From contig JAKLFY010000057.1 in NCBI GenBank assembly GCA_022710935.1, positions 1 to 40,877 on the forward strand: a DNA stretch of 40,877 nucleotides, in the 5' to 3' direction. The stretch is from Verrucomicrobiota bacterium. GTDB lineage: Bacteria; Verrucomicrobiota; Verrucomicrobiia; Limisphaerales; J093. Both the position numbers and the translations under genes were made by a program. Of the stretch, positions 18,566-27,594 are shown piece after piece. Position 1 is the stretch's first letter, and every line of letters starts with the position of its first letter. The notes under the pieces are model-generated. The model saw only the letters and a program-made list of their open reading frames with translations. It searched no databases and had not been told where the DNA came from.

Positions 18566-18577
18566 GAAATTCCCGGG

Positions 18578-18651
18578 CTAGCCCGCATGCTTCATGGAGT
18601 TGTGACCACGGCGAAGACGAAAACTTCAAAATGTGGACTCATGCGGCCTAG
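18578..18651. repeat. 72-bp hairpin repeat, copy A
   Basis: Begins CTAGCCCGCATG and ends CATGCGGCCTAG (the ends pair 9 of 10). Internal arms GGAGTT and AACTTC also pair, with one wobble. It fills almost all of the gap between the pseudopilin gene and trpF, and its last bases (CTA, 18648-18650) supply the pseudopilin stop codon. About 58 of 71 bases match copy B at 30451. Confidence 0.7.
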
Positions 18652-19463
18652 CGGTCGCCGCCGCGCTTGAGCGGATCCCAATACCGGCAATTGACCAGGC
18701 CTCGGGCGTCGCCGAACCCGGGATCGCGGGGGGGGTTGATTTGAGCGTCCTTGCGCGCTTCGGCATGGCCGTCCGTGAACACAACCACGCCGGTGTCGCG
18801 ATGGCGGTTGCGGTCGATTCCCTCGTATCCGCCGTACTGGGTGTTTTTAGGATCCATGCAGGCCCAGGGCCAGTAACAACTGCTGCTCCACATGCCGTCG
18901 ATCTTGGGCATCGAATCGCCGATCATGAACGTGTCGGTGGGCGTCACGATCGACGTGCGCTTGAACCAAGGCTTCGTCTCGAAGCGGATGCCGCCGACTG
19001 TGAGGCTTTGATCGGAGTAGGGCCACAGGCTCAGAAACCACGAATTGATGCCGTACCCGACCTTGTGGCAGTCGAACTTCCACTCCCAGCGCAGGCCGTT
19101 GTCCAGGCGCTTGCCCTTGATCGCGGCGCATCGGAACAGATTCGACTGGTTTCGGGCATACCCGATAATCGTCGTGCCCCACCAATTGGTCAGAGAAACG
19201 ATCTCATCGGCGTTGTTCACGTTCTGGTTCCGATGGGCCGGAAAGATGTCGTTGTAGTCGTCGGTGTACAACTGCATGTAAACGCTCACTTGCTTCAGGT
19301 TGTTCATGCAATGGATGCGCTGCCCCTTGTCCTTGGCCCGCGCCAAAGCCGGCAGCAGCATGCCGGCCAGTATGGCGATGATGGCGATGACAACCAGCAG
19401 TTCGATGAGGGTGAAAGCCCCGACTGAACGGCTTCGAGAAGCAACGGGCACAGTCGATTTCAT
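18648..19463 (-). CDS. Type II secretion/pseudopilin-like protein with H-X9-DG motif
   Basis: 271 residues. The N-terminus carries a prepilin-type signal: basic leader, then [20 protein letters not shown] with cleavage probably after Ala16 and Glu at +5. The body has [25 protein letters not shown] and ends with [13 protein letters not shown], the H-X9-DG motif of the large prepilin-like families of Planctomycetes and Verrucomicrobiota (DUF1559-like). Such proteins are numerous per genome and their function is not settled. Start ATG 19463 was chosen for the leader; the frame stays open far upstream, but that part runs antisense to the next gene and includes the heptamer array. The stop codon is contributed by the repeat at 18578-18651. 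Confidence 0.88.
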   Translation of the reverse strand: MKSTVPVASRSRSVGAFTLIELLVVIAIIAILAGMLLPALARAKDKGQRIHCMNNLKQVSVYMQLYTDDYNDIFPAHRNQNVNNADEIVSLTNWWGTTIIGYARNQSNLFRCAAIKGKRLDNGLRWEWKFDCHKVGYGINSWFLSLWPYSDQSLTVGGIRFETKPWFKRTSIVTPTDTFMIGDSMPKIDGMWSSSCYWPWACMDPKNTQYGGYEGIDRNRHRDTGVVVFTDGHAEARKDAQINPPRDPGFGDARGLVNCRYWDPLKRGGDR

Positions 19464-19805
19464 AGGAAACTGCCTATCTGTAGCCGACTCGAGTCCAAAA
19501 CGCGAATGAAAAAGAGCGTCCTGTCCGCCATCGAATCGCGAGCCGTACGCCACCCCTGTCACATTCGCGAAATCCCCGTCGTTGAGCGTTCGTTGAACGT
19601 TGAGCGTTCGTTGAACGTTGAGCGTTGAGCGTTGAGCGTTGAGCGTTGAACGTTGAGTAGACCTCGACCTGCAACCACATCGGCGTCCGCGGGATCGTGC
19701 CTCCGGCAACACGATGCGTCGCCTTGAGGCTTGCGGGCGGCAATTCCGCCGGGCACAGTCCGCGAGCCGAAAACGACCGCGCATGACCAACAGGGTCGAC
19801 GGATC
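19464..19805. other. Divergent intergenic region with a heptamer array
   Basis: 342 bp between the pseudopilin and TIGR03790 genes. It contains the CGTTGAR tandem array (19580-19657). I saw no convincing promoter, and the frames open across it look non-coding. The TIGR03790 frame is open upstream to 19731 without a signal-like sequence before 19806. Confidence 0.5.
19580..19657. repeat. Tandem heptamer array CGTTGAG/CGTTGAA
   Basis: About ten 7-bp units CGTTGAR in tandem. Two of the junctions carry an extra CGTT, giving an 11-bp period. The same unit recurs at 28650-28679 next to hemC. Because 7 is not a multiple of 3, any reading frame across it is periodic and artefactual (LNAQRST-like). 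Confidence 0.85.
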
Positions 19806-22436
19806 ATGAGACAAGACGCCCACTGGATTCAACGCGTTCTCGCGCCGCTGTGGTTGCTGGCCGTTGCGTTCGCGCCGGCCCAGGCCGGCGGCAGCGGCCT
19901 CAATGTCGCCGTGGTGGTGAACTCGCACAGCGCGGATTCGATGGCGCTGGGCAACTACTATCGCGAACGCCGCCAGTTGCCCCCGCAAAACATCGTCCGC
20001 ATCTCGTGGACAGGCAGCAGGACCGACTGGACTCGCACACAGTGCCAGAACCTGCTGGTGAACCCGCTTTTCACGGCGTTGACCGAGCGGCGCCTGGCCG
20101 GTCAGATCCAATTCGTCGTCCTCTCGATGGACATTCCATACAGGGTGATCGACGGACGCGATGTGAACAGCACGACGTCGGTGCTGTTCTACGGATTCAA
20201 GACCAACGACTGGCGGAGCCCGGGCGCATGCCGGATCTCGCCGGAAGGAAACAACCCGTACTTCGCCACCGAACTGGCGTTCGACTCCCAGCCCGCTTCG
20301 ACGAACGGACCGCGCTTTCTGGCGACCATGCTGACCGCGGAACTCCTTGCAGAGGCCATGCGGACCGTGGATCGCGGGGTGGCCAGCGACGGCGCCTTCC
20401 CCACCCAAACCGTCCTGCTCCAGAAAACCACCGACTCGGCCCGGAATGTCCGGTTCCCGAATTTCGACAACGCCATTCTGGACATGCAGCTCAACGGCTT
20501 GTTTCCGCTGATCGCAACCAACTCGAACCAGACCTCGGGATTGTCCGACCTGTTGGGCATGCAAACCGGTCTCGCCCACTTCAATGTCACCGAGAACACA
20601 TTCGTGCCCGGGGCGATGGCCGACAGCCTGACCTCCTACGGCGGTTGCCTCTTCGAGCCATGCGGCCAGACAAACCTCCTCGCCTTCCTTCGCGCGGGCG
20701 CCACGGCCAGCTACGGCACGATCGTCGAGCCGTGCAACTACACGGAGAAGTTCCCGGACCCGAGCGTCTATTTCTACCAGGCCCGCGGCTTCACCATAGC
20801 CGAATGCTGCTATCAAGGCCTGGCCAGCCCGTATCAGGGTGTCCTGGTGGGCGAACCGCTCTCCGCCCCCTTCGCCCGCCCCGGCATCGGAACATGGGGC
20901 TTTCAAAAGGGCCGCGTCGCCTCGGCTTCCGGGATTCCCTCACACGACGGCGTCGCACTCCATGAACCGCCGCCCCCGCCCGAACCCCCAGTGCTCGTGG
21001 GAACGACGAATCTCACCCTGAATTTCCTGGCCGCGGATGCGACGCGTCCCTTGCAGCAGGTGGATCTCTTCGTGGACGGCGTCCTGGCCTTTACCGTGAC
21101 GAATCTGCCGCCTGCGGATGGCAACACCCTCTCGATCGAGATCGGTCCGACCAGCTTCGACTGGACCGTGCCAGCGGGAGCCACTCTGGAGTCTCTGACA
21201 ATCAACCTCACCACGTTGGTCAACAGCCAGTCGAATGACACCCTCGTCGCCGCCACCGCAGTGGGCGATCGCCTCGAACTGGCCTCGCTCCTGCCCGGAC
21301 GATCCGGAGAGGAGGTCAGCCTCGCCGCCTTCGAGTCGCAGGGGAGCGCGCCGGCCCTGACTACCTTCGTCCGCCCTGCCAAACCTCGGTTCGTCGATTC
21401 CGCGGCGCGTCCGTGGCGTTTCTATACAATCGACGCAACCGCGGCCGAAGGCGACGTCCTGCGATGCACGCTGATCAAGACAAACGGAGAAAGCATCACA
21501 GTCGGGGCCACCAACCCGCCCGCCGGCACCACGGCCAATCTGGTTCGCCAGGTTCTGCAGCAAGTGAACCAATCCCCCCTGCTGCAGGGACCGGACGGGG
21601 TTTCAGCCGAGGACATCTTCGTCATGAGCGACAAGCTTGTTTCGTTCTTCCTCTATGCCCGCTCGCCTGGCCTCGCCGCCGCGCGGATCGAATGCGCGTG
21701 GACCGCTCCCGATCACTTCCAAATGGACCCGTCGGCACCGGTGCGACTCGATGAGAACGGACCCGATCTGGCCTCTCGAAATCACCTCTACCTGACCGCC
21801 GGAGGCACGAATCTCGATTTGACTTTCCTCTTCGACACCGCGGCCTACCCCGACGGTCACCATGAACTGACCGCCGTGGCCTATGAGGGCAGTTCCGTGC
21901 GGACTCAAACCCGCGCCACCGATCGAGTCCGCATCCGCAACACCCCGCTCGAAGCAACCTTGCGGTGTCCGGTCGGGCAGACCGAGTTTGCGGTCGAAGC
22001 CGCTGTGCCGTTCGATGTGGTGGCGAATCGGACCGACATCGATCGGATCGAGCTGTTTGGGACCGGGGGGCGGTTGGCCGGGATGACGAATGCGCAGACG
22101 GCGGCGTTCGCTTTGCCGGGAACCGAACTCGGTGCGGGGCAACACAGCGTGGTTGCCGTGGTGGTTGCCTCCGACGGCGCCCGCTACCAAACCGCACCTT
22201 TTGAATTCCGGCTCCTCGGACCCGAGGTCCCGGTCGCCGTGGCCATTTCCCCATCGCCACCGATGCTTTTCTGGACCTCGGTCTACGGTCGCACGTACGA
22301 AGTGCTCAGGGGTGCGACAGCGACGAATATAGGCGACGTCGCGGCAACGCTCACCGCCTCGAGCACCGGCATCGCCTCCTGGAGAATCCCGATGCCGCTC
22401 GGAACCGCGCGGTTCTATCGAGTCCGCGTCCGGTAA
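19806..22436 (+). CDS. TIGR03790 family exported protein
   Basis: 876 residues from ATG 19806, chosen because it begins a clean signal peptide ([17 protein letters not shown]). The N-terminal domain (about 25-385) matches TIGR03790: [63 protein letters not shown] and VLVGEPL. A proline-rich linker (PPPPPEPP, about 390) leads to a roughly 480-residue tail of beta-rich, Ig-like modules ([28 protein letters not shown]) and a terminal domain ending ARFYRVRVR, commonly seen at C-termini of exported Verrucomicrobiota proteins. The function of the TIGR03790 domain is not known to me. It lies 116 bp upstream of waaA on the same strand. Confidence 0.88.
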   Translation: MRQDAHWIQRVLAPLWLLAVAFAPAQAGGSGLNVAVVVNSHSADSMALGNYYRERRQLPPQNIVRISWTGSRTDWTRTQCQNLLVNPLFTALTERRLAGQIQFVVLSMDIPYRVIDGRDVNSTTSVLFYGFKTNDWRSPGACRISPEGNNPYFATELAFDSQPASTNGPRFLATMLTAELLAEAMRTVDRGVASDGAFPTQTVLLQKTTDSARNVRFPNFDNAILDMQLNGLFPLIATNSNQTSGLSDLLGMQTGLAHFNVTENTFVPGAMADSLTSYGGCLFEPCGQTNLLAFLRAGATASYGTIVEPCNYTEKFPDPSVYFYQARGFTIAECCYQGLASPYQGVLVGEPLSAPFARPGIGTWGFQKGRVASASGIPSHDGVALHEPPPPPEPPVLVGTTNLTLNFLAADATRPLQQVDLFVDGVLAFTVTNLPPADGNTLSIEIGPTSFDWTVPAGATLESLTINLTTLVNSQSNDTLVAATAVGDRLELASLLPGRSGEEVSLAAFESQGSAPALTTFVRPAKPRFVDSAARPWRFYTIDATAAEGDVLRCTLIKTNGESITVGATNPPAGTTANLVRQVLQQVNQSPLLQGPDGVSAEDIFVMSDKLVSFFLYARSPGLAAARIECAWTAPDHFQMDPSAPVRLDENGPDLASRNHLYLTAGGTNLDLTFLFDTAAYPDGHHELTAVAYEGSSVRTQTRATDRVRIRNTPLEATLRCPVGQTEFAVEAAVPFDVVANRTDIDRIELFGTGGRLAGMTNAQTAAFALPGTELGAGQHSVVAVVVASDGARYQTAPFEFRLLGPEVPVAVAISPSPPMLFWTSVYGRTYEVLRGATATNIGDVAATLTASSTGIASWRIPMPLGTARFYRVRVR

Positions 22437-22552
22437 CCGACGCGGCACCCCGGCCTGCGTCCCGGCGTTTGTGTCGGGCTGTTCCGCGCCGAGTCGTGTG
22501 ACTGCGGCATTGCATCGGGAGGGCGGAACGCGATAATGGTCTGCGAAACGGC

Positions 22553-23878
22553 ATGCGGACTCTCTACAGCCTGGTGTTTACGGTCGGTTTCTGTCTCAGT
22601 GCGCCCTTCTACTTCTGGAAGATGTGGCGGCGCGGGAACTGGCGCGATGGATTTCATCAGCGCTTCGGACGCTTCAGTGCCAGTGTCAAACACGCCGTCA
22701 CAAACCGCCACGTCCTCTGGATGCATGCGGTCAGCGTCGGAGAGGTCAACCTGTGCGCCCAGTTGATTCGCGCCCTCGAACCGCGCGTGCCCAACCTCAA
22801 GATCGTGGTCTCGACCACAACCTCGACGGGCATGGGAGAATTGCGCAAGAAGCTCCCGACCCGCATCGAGAAGGTCTACTACCCGATCGACTTCCGGAGC
22901 TGCGTCTCACGGGCCCAGGCGGTTCTGCATCCGGATGCCATCGTGCTCGTCGAAGCCGAGATCTGGCCCAATTTCCTCTGGAAAGCCCGCGCCCGACGCA
23001 CGCCGGTCTTCTTGGTCAACGCGCGGCTCTCCAAACGCTCGTACCGGGGATACCGCCTGGTTCGACCGCTGTTCCGCCCGCTCTTCGCGACGCTCGCCGG
23101 CGTCGGCGCACAAACCGATGAGGACGCGGCGCGCCTGGTTCGACTCGGATGCCGCCCCGAGACAGTGCGCGTGGTCGGCAGCCTGAAATTCGACGCCGCC
23201 AAACTCGAGGAACGGCGCCTGTTCGATGCCGCCGCGCTCCTGCGCCAAATCGGCGTTCCCGACAATGCCCCGATTCTCATCGCCGGCAGCACCCACGCAG
23301 GCGAGGAAGCCCTCCTCGCCGACATCCTCCCGCGCCTCCGCGCACGCCATCCCGACCTGTTCCTCGTCCTTGTGCCGCGCCACTTCGAGCGGGGGCGGGA
23401 AGTCGGACGCGAACTGGAAGCCCGCGGCATCAAGTTCATCTACCGGCGCGAGGTGACCGCCTCGACCCAACTGCCTGAGCGCAGCCTCGAATGTCTCCTG
23501 GTGAACACCACCGGCGAACTCAAGGACTTCTACGAAACGGCCACCGTCATCTTTGTCGGCAAGAGCCTCACAGCCCAAGGCGGGCAGAATCCCGTCGAGC
23601 CGGGCGCACTCGGCAAGGCTATGGTGTTCGGCCCCAACATGCAGAACTTCGCGGCCATCGCCGAGAGCTTCGTCAAAAATGGAGGCGCCCGGCAGGTTCG
23701 AGACGCTGCGGAACTCGAACAGACGCTCGGTCAATTGCTCTCCGATCCCGCCGCCCGCGCAGAGATGGGACGCAACGCGGTCGCCGTGGTGAAAGCCAAC
23801 ACCGGCGCGATTGGGAAAACCATCGACATGATCGTCCAATCCCTCGCCGAGGAGGAAAACCTGGTCACGCGTCCATAG
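22553..23878 (+). CDS. waaA: 3-deoxy-D-manno-octulosonic acid (Kdo) transferase
   Basis: 441 residues, a typical length for the GT30 family. It transfers Kdo from CMP-Kdo to lipid A precursor at the inner face of the cytoplasmic membrane. Visible signatures: N-terminal membrane-associated helix (LYSLVFTVGFCLSAPFYF), HAVSVGEV with the catalytic Glu64, STTTSTGM, VLVEAEIWPNFLW, NARLSKRSYRGY, IAGSTHAGEE, VPRHFERG, and GKSLTAQGGQNPVEPGALG. Its presence implies LPS. No ribosome-binding site is visible. The last 14 bp overlap the 3' end of the convergent gene at 23865-25457. Confidence 0.95.
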   Translation: MRTLYSLVFTVGFCLSAPFYFWKMWRRGNWRDGFHQRFGRFSASVKHAVTNRHVLWMHAVSVGEVNLCAQLIRALEPRVPNLKIVVSTTTSTGMGELRKKLPTRIEKVYYPIDFRSCVSRAQAVLHPDAIVLVEAEIWPNFLWKARARRTPVFLVNARLSKRSYRGYRLVRPLFRPLFATLAGVGAQTDEDAARLVRLGCRPETVRVVGSLKFDAAKLEERRLFDAAALLRQIGVPDNAPILIAGSTHAGEEALLADILPRLRARHPDLFLVLVPRHFERGREVGRELEARGIKFIYRREVTASTQLPERSLECLLVNTTGELKDFYETATVIFVGKSLTAQGGQNPVEPGALGKAMVFGPNMQNFAAIAESFVKNGGARQVRDAAELEQTLGQLLSDPAARAEMGRNAVAVVKANTGAIGKTIDMIVQSLAEEENLVTRP

Positions 23879-25457
23879 ACGCCGCTTCGAGTCCTCCCAG
23901 CCGGATCTCGAGCCGGCGCGCGCCGTGCACCAGCGTCAGCGTCCGCGGCTCCTCCGCAAGGTTCCAAACCACGACCTTCCCAGCCGTGGGGTACCAGGCG
24001 CACACAGCCGGCTCGGCTTCGGCAACGTGCGGGACGCGTCCGAGCGCGCCACGGATTCGATTCTTGAAGGCAAACAACTCGGGGAGCGACTCGGCCACCC
24101 CCTCGGCCCCAACAGGGCGTTTCTGAGCGCCCGCACGGCACACAAGCCGCGTTCCCCTCCCCTCCTCGCCCCTCTCAACGCATTCGCGCGCGTCGAAGTC
24201 CGAAAGAAACGTCCATCCGTCCGAAGGCAGTTCGTTCACCACCTCGAATGGCACACCCGCCGCAAGCCACAGGCTGAACGGCTGGTCGTCTCCCGCCAGA
24301 CGCTGCGCGTCACCCCAGAAGTGCTTGAACGGGCCTCCGGGGCGGTGCCCGGCGATTTCATCATGCAGGCGACCCTGTCCGCGCATGGCCGGACCGAGCA
24401 CGGCCCAGTGCTCGCGCGGGAACGGCGTCAGACCGCTCATGAACATCGTGTGCCGCACGTCCGTAAGAGTCGAGATCACGAGTTTGGCCGCCATGTTCCG
24501 CGCGGAAAGCCGGTGGGCGGGATAGGCGGTTGTTTCACTGAACGCGCGGTCCGGGCTCGCAAACCGCCGATGGAACAAGGCGCTAAACAGCTCGTCGGTC
24601 TTGCCCTTCACAGGCGCAAAGGAACCGTCGTCAAACATCAATTCCCCCACCCGAAAAAGCGCCCGACGGTAGTCGCCCGGCCGGATGCCTGCCTTTTCCG
24701 CGCCGAGATACATCGCCATGATGCCCAGATCGCCTCCAAAGGCCCGATCCTGCGCCCGAAAGGACGCCGTCAATTCGTCGCACGTGAAGTCGAGCCACGT
24801 TCGCAGCAGCCGCGTCATCCGCCGGTCGCGCACATCCTCGAGCAGCTCGGTCCAGCGCCCTGGTCCGTAGCCGAACAGACGCAGGAACCGCTCGCGATGC
24901 CCCGCGCAAAAGCAGCCGCCAATCTCCCCCGGACCGCGCGCCAGCCGGAAATCGTCATCCACAAATGCCCGGCGAAATCCGAAGGTCCTCAGACGCCGCA
25001 GCGCAGCCGCGTTCTCCTCCGTTGCGGGGGCGTGCAGGGACGTGCCGGCGTAAGTCTGCCCGTCGGGGCGTTGCCCGGTCTGCCAATGCCGTGGCGGCGT
25101 CAGGGGAAAATCGCCGTCATGGGCGCCCAGGGAATCGCCCGGATGCCCCAGGGGAACGGTGATCAATTCAGACTCCAAGCCGGCCTTCTCGAGCCGCGCG
25201 CGGGCGCGCCGGATCAACTCGTCGGCGTATGGCCGGTGCCCGTAGAAGTACCCGGCCAGCCACACAACCTCGACACCGGCCTGGCGCACGCTCGTCAGCA
25301 AATCCGGATCGTTCTCGACAATCACCGGCGAGAGGCAGACATGAAAGCGCCGCACCGCCCGGCGTCGGCCGGCAAGAGCCGACAGCGGAGACGCTCCAAC
25401 AGTTGCCAAGCCGACCGCCCCGATCCATTCACGCCGCGAGAGGAAATGTGTGCTCAC
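23865..25457 (-). CDS. Tat-type exported protein of unknown family (TIM-barrel glycosidase-like)
   Basis: 530 residues from GTG 25457; the frame is open upstream to a TTG at 25487. The chosen start places a twin-arginine-like signal at once (STHFLSRREWIGAVGLATVG). The mature part has FHVCLSPVIVEND, VEVVWLAGYFYG, FVDDDFRLARGPGEIGGCFCAGH, and a C-terminal beta-segment (AWYPTAGKVVVWNLAEEPRTL). The alternation of strands and the acidic DDD/E residues suggest a TIM-barrel glycoside-hydrolase-like fold, but I cannot name the family. No partner gene is adjacent; it converges on waaA with a 14-bp overlap and is divergent from the heme block. Confidence 0.7.
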   Translation of the reverse strand: MSTHFLSRREWIGAVGLATVGASPLSALAGRRRAVRRFHVCLSPVIVENDPDLLTSVRQAGVEVVWLAGYFYGHRPYADELIRRARARLEKAGLESELITVPLGHPGDSLGAHDGDFPLTPPRHWQTGQRPDGQTYAGTSLHAPATEENAAALRRLRTFGFRRAFVDDDFRLARGPGEIGGCFCAGHRERFLRLFGYGPGRWTELLEDVRDRRMTRLLRTWLDFTCDELTASFRAQDRAFGGDLGIMAMYLGAEKAGIRPGDYRRALFRVGELMFDDGSFAPVKGKTDELFSALFHRRFASPDRAFSETTAYPAHRLSARNMAAKLVISTLTDVRHTMFMSGLTPFPREHWAVLGPAMRGQGRLHDEIAGHRPGGPFKHFWGDAQRLAGDDQPFSLWLAAGVPFEVVNELPSDGWTFLSDFDARECVERGEEGRGTRLVCRAGAQKRPVGAEGVAESLPELFAFKNRIRGALGRVPHVAEAEPAVCAWYPTAGKVVVWNLAEEPRTLTLVHGARRLEIRLGGLEAASMDA

Positions 25458-25552
25458 GCCCCGATTCAACTGCCGATGAACACTCAAGTCACGCGCTTAA
25501 GCCCGGGCCTCTCCAAGCTTGCAGGCGTTGCGCACCGGTTTACCCTGAGCCT

Positions 25553-26374
25553 GTGTTCGGCTTTACGGATCGAAACCTGTTCGCGGTCGCCGTGGGGGTG
25601 TATGGCATCAGCACCCTTTACGCGATTCTGCTTTGGCGCAAAGGGTTTCGAACAGACAATCGCGTCATCTACATCCTGCTCCTGGCCGCGATGGGGCTCC
25701 AGACCATCGCCATGATCAAACGCGGTTTCTCCCTGTCCCGATGCCCGGTCAACAACCTCTTCGAAGCCACCATGTTCTCGATGTGGGCCATCGTGGCGGC
25801 GTACCTGGTCATCGGACTCGTCCGACGCCTTCGTTTTCTCGGCGCATTCGCGGCGCCCGTGTTGTTCTGCGTCGGCGTCTTCGCCCTCATGCCCGGACTG
25901 GACACACAGGATCCGGTACCGCGGTTCATCCCCACCATGACGAGCCTGCACGCCGCGTTGGTGATGCTGTCGTACGGGGCGTTCGGGCTGGGCGCAATCA
26001 CGGCTGTGATGTACCTGACCCAGGAGCGCGACCTGAAACACGACAAGCTCAGGGCGGTGCTCTCGCTCTTTCCTCCCATCCAAAGGCTCGAAACGGTCAC
26101 CTGGCAATCGCTCGCAGTCGGGCTCGCGCTGCTCTCGGCCGGCATGGTGTTCGGAACCATCTGGCTCAAACACGAGCGCGGCGTCTTCTTCCTGGTCGAC
26201 GCGAAGATCCTCTGGGCAATCTTCGTCTGGCTGGCCTACGCCATCCTGCTGCTGCGCCGGTGGCAATTCCATAGCGGCGGACGCTGGTTCGCCTGGTGGG
26301 CGATTGGCGGTTTCTGCTTCGTCCTCCTGACGTTCGCAGGCTTCAACCAGTTGTCCGGCATCCACAACCCGTGA
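25553..26374 (+). CDS. CcsA/HemX-like cytochrome c assembly membrane protein
   Basis: 273 residues from GTG 25553; no in-frame ATG lies near, so the GTG is the best start. Eight hydrophobic segments are visible, first FAVAVGVYGISTLYAILLW and last WWAIGGFCFVLLTFAGF. The CcsA/HemX family features are SLHAALVMLSYGAFGLG, with a conserved His, and FFLVDAKILWAIFVWLAYA, corresponding to the DPKE..W region of CcsA. Membership in the CcsA/HemX superfamily is clear. Position before hemA and hemC parallels the hemX gene of the Bacillus hem operon, although there it follows hemA, so a role in HemA regulation or in heme handling is possible. Three bases separate its stop from the hemA ATG. Confidence 0.85.
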   Translation: MFGFTDRNLFAVAVGVYGISTLYAILLWRKGFRTDNRVIYILLLAAMGLQTIAMIKRGFSLSRCPVNNLFEATMFSMWAIVAAYLVIGLVRRLRFLGAFAAPVLFCVGVFALMPGLDTQDPVPRFIPTMTSLHAALVMLSYGAFGLGAITAVMYLTQERDLKHDKLRAVLSLFPPIQRLETVTWQSLAVGLALLSAGMVFGTIWLKHERGVFFLVDAKILWAIFVWLAYAILLLRRWQFHSGGRWFAWWAIGGFCFVLLTFAGFNQLSGIHNP

Positions 26375-26377
26375 GCC

Positions 26378-27454
26378 ATGGCAGTTGTCGTCGTCGGACT
26401 CAGTCACAATACGGCGCCCGTGGCAATCCGGGAGCGCCTCTCCTTCGCCGAGGCCGCCATCCCCTCCGCCCTCGCCCGGCTCCGCGCCCAATCGCTCGCC
26501 GAGGAATCGGTCATCCTCTCCACCTGTAACCGCGTCGAAATCTATGCCGCCGCTCCGCGCGACCCCCAGCGCACCCTCGCCGCACTGCGCGACTTCCTGT
26601 TGAGCTATCATGGATTGGACCCGAACCTGACCCCCGAGTTGTACGGCTGGCACGAGCCTCAAAGCCTCGAACACCTGTTCCGCGTGGCGTCGGGACTCGA
26701 TTCCATGATGCTGGGCGAAACCGAAATCCTCGGACAACTGAAGCGGGCCTACGCGCTTGCCCTCGAACATCACCATACCGGGCGGCAATTGAACAGGGCC
26801 TTCCAGCGTGCCTTCAATGTCGCCAAACAGATCCGCACCGAGACCAGCATCCAGCGCGGCAGCATCTCCGTCGGATCGGTCGTCGTCGATCTGGCCGAGA
26901 AGATCTTCAGTTCGCTGTCCGGACGCGCCGTCCTGGTCATCGGGGCCGGCGATATCAGCGGCAAGACCGCGCGCGCCCTCCTCTCCCGCGGCGCTTCCGA
27001 GGTGATCGTCACCAACCGTTCGTTCGACCGCGCCGCCGAACTCGCCGCCGAACTCGAAGGCAAGGCCATCCCGTTCGACGATTGGGTCGGCGAATTCGGA
27101 CGGATCGACATCGCCGTCAGCAGCACCTCCGCCCCCCACTACATCCTCGATCGCCCGCGCCTCGAACCCCTCATGCGCCTGCGCCGCCAACGCCCCCTGC
27201 TCCTCATCGACATCGCGGTCCCGCGCGACATCGATCCGGATGTGAATCAGATGGACGACGTCTTTCTCTACAACATCGACGACTTGCAGACGATCACCGA
27301 GGCTGCCCTGCGCCAGCGCCGGGAGGAAATTGCCCTCTGCAATGAACTCATTCGCGGACGCGTCCAGGGCCTGCTCGACACTGCCCCTGAGAACTCGGCC
27401 CTCAGGCCAACCACGCCCCGACCGCGCCTCGACAACCGGACAACGTTCCCATGA
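26378..27454 (+). CDS. hemA: Glutamyl-tRNA reductase, short form
   Basis: 358 residues. It reduces glutamyl-tRNA to glutamate-1-semialdehyde with NADPH, the first step of C5-pathway heme synthesis. Signatures: GLSHNTAPVAIRERL, catalytic Cys50 in STCNRVE, LFRVASGLDSMMLGETEILGQ, the Rossmann motif VLVIGAGDISGKTA, and IDIAVPRDIDPDVN followed by NIDDLQTI. It ends soon after QRREEIALCNELIRGRVQGL with a low-complexity Pro/Arg-rich tail, so most of the C-terminal helical dimerisation domain (about 80 residues in E. coli HemA) is absent. Its stop codon lies inside the left terminal arm of an inverted-repeat element. It follows the membrane-protein gene by three bases and precedes hemC. Confidence 0.95.
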   Translation: MAVVVVGLSHNTAPVAIRERLSFAEAAIPSALARLRAQSLAEESVILSTCNRVEIYAAAPRDPQRTLAALRDFLLSYHGLDPNLTPELYGWHEPQSLEHLFRVASGLDSMMLGETEILGQLKRAYALALEHHHTGRQLNRAFQRAFNVAKQIRTETSIQRGSISVGSVVVDLAEKIFSSLSGRAVLVIGAGDISGKTARALLSRGASEVIVTNRSFDRAAELAAELEGKAIPFDDWVGEFGRIDIAVSSTSAPHYILDRPRLEPLMRLRRQRPLLLIDIAVPRDIDPDVNQMDDVFLYNIDDLQTITEAALRQRREEIALCNELIRGRVQGLLDTAPENSALRPTTPRPRLDNRTTFP

Positions 27455-27555
27455 ACCGCCGTGTCGTGGCCGCGGACGTAAGTCCGCGCCATCCCGCTCC
27501 GTCAAAGGCAGGCATCAGCGCCCACTCACGTCGGCGGCTACAGAACGGTTCATGG
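27449..27555. repeat. 107-bp inverted-repeat element between hemA and hemC
   Basis: Perfect 10-bp ends CCATGAACCG and CGGTTCATGG (27449-27458, 27546-27555). Inner arms GCCGCGGACGTAAGT (27469-27483) and ACTCACGTCGGCGGC (27524-27538) pair 13 of 15. The left part also forms its own perfect hairpin CGCGGAC-GTAA-GTCCGCG (27471-27488) with a GNRA-type loop. The left end contains the hemA stop codon (27452-27454). It could be a mobile repeat or a structured mRNA element. Confidence 0.75.
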
Positions 27556-27594
27556 TCCCCATGGGCATTACACCGTTGAATGCCAACGCTCCCC

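Noticed and set aside
19580-19657. CRISPR-like array
   Set aside because: Units are 7 bp in tandem without spacers and no cas gene is present.
19464-20906. Upstream extension of the pseudopilin frame
   Set aside because: It reads through the heptamer array and antisense to the TIGR03790 gene; the prepilin leader sets the start at 19463.
25484-27505. Minus-strand open frame of 673 codons
   Set aside because: Shadow of ccsA-like and hemA, both of which have conserved motifs on the plus strand.
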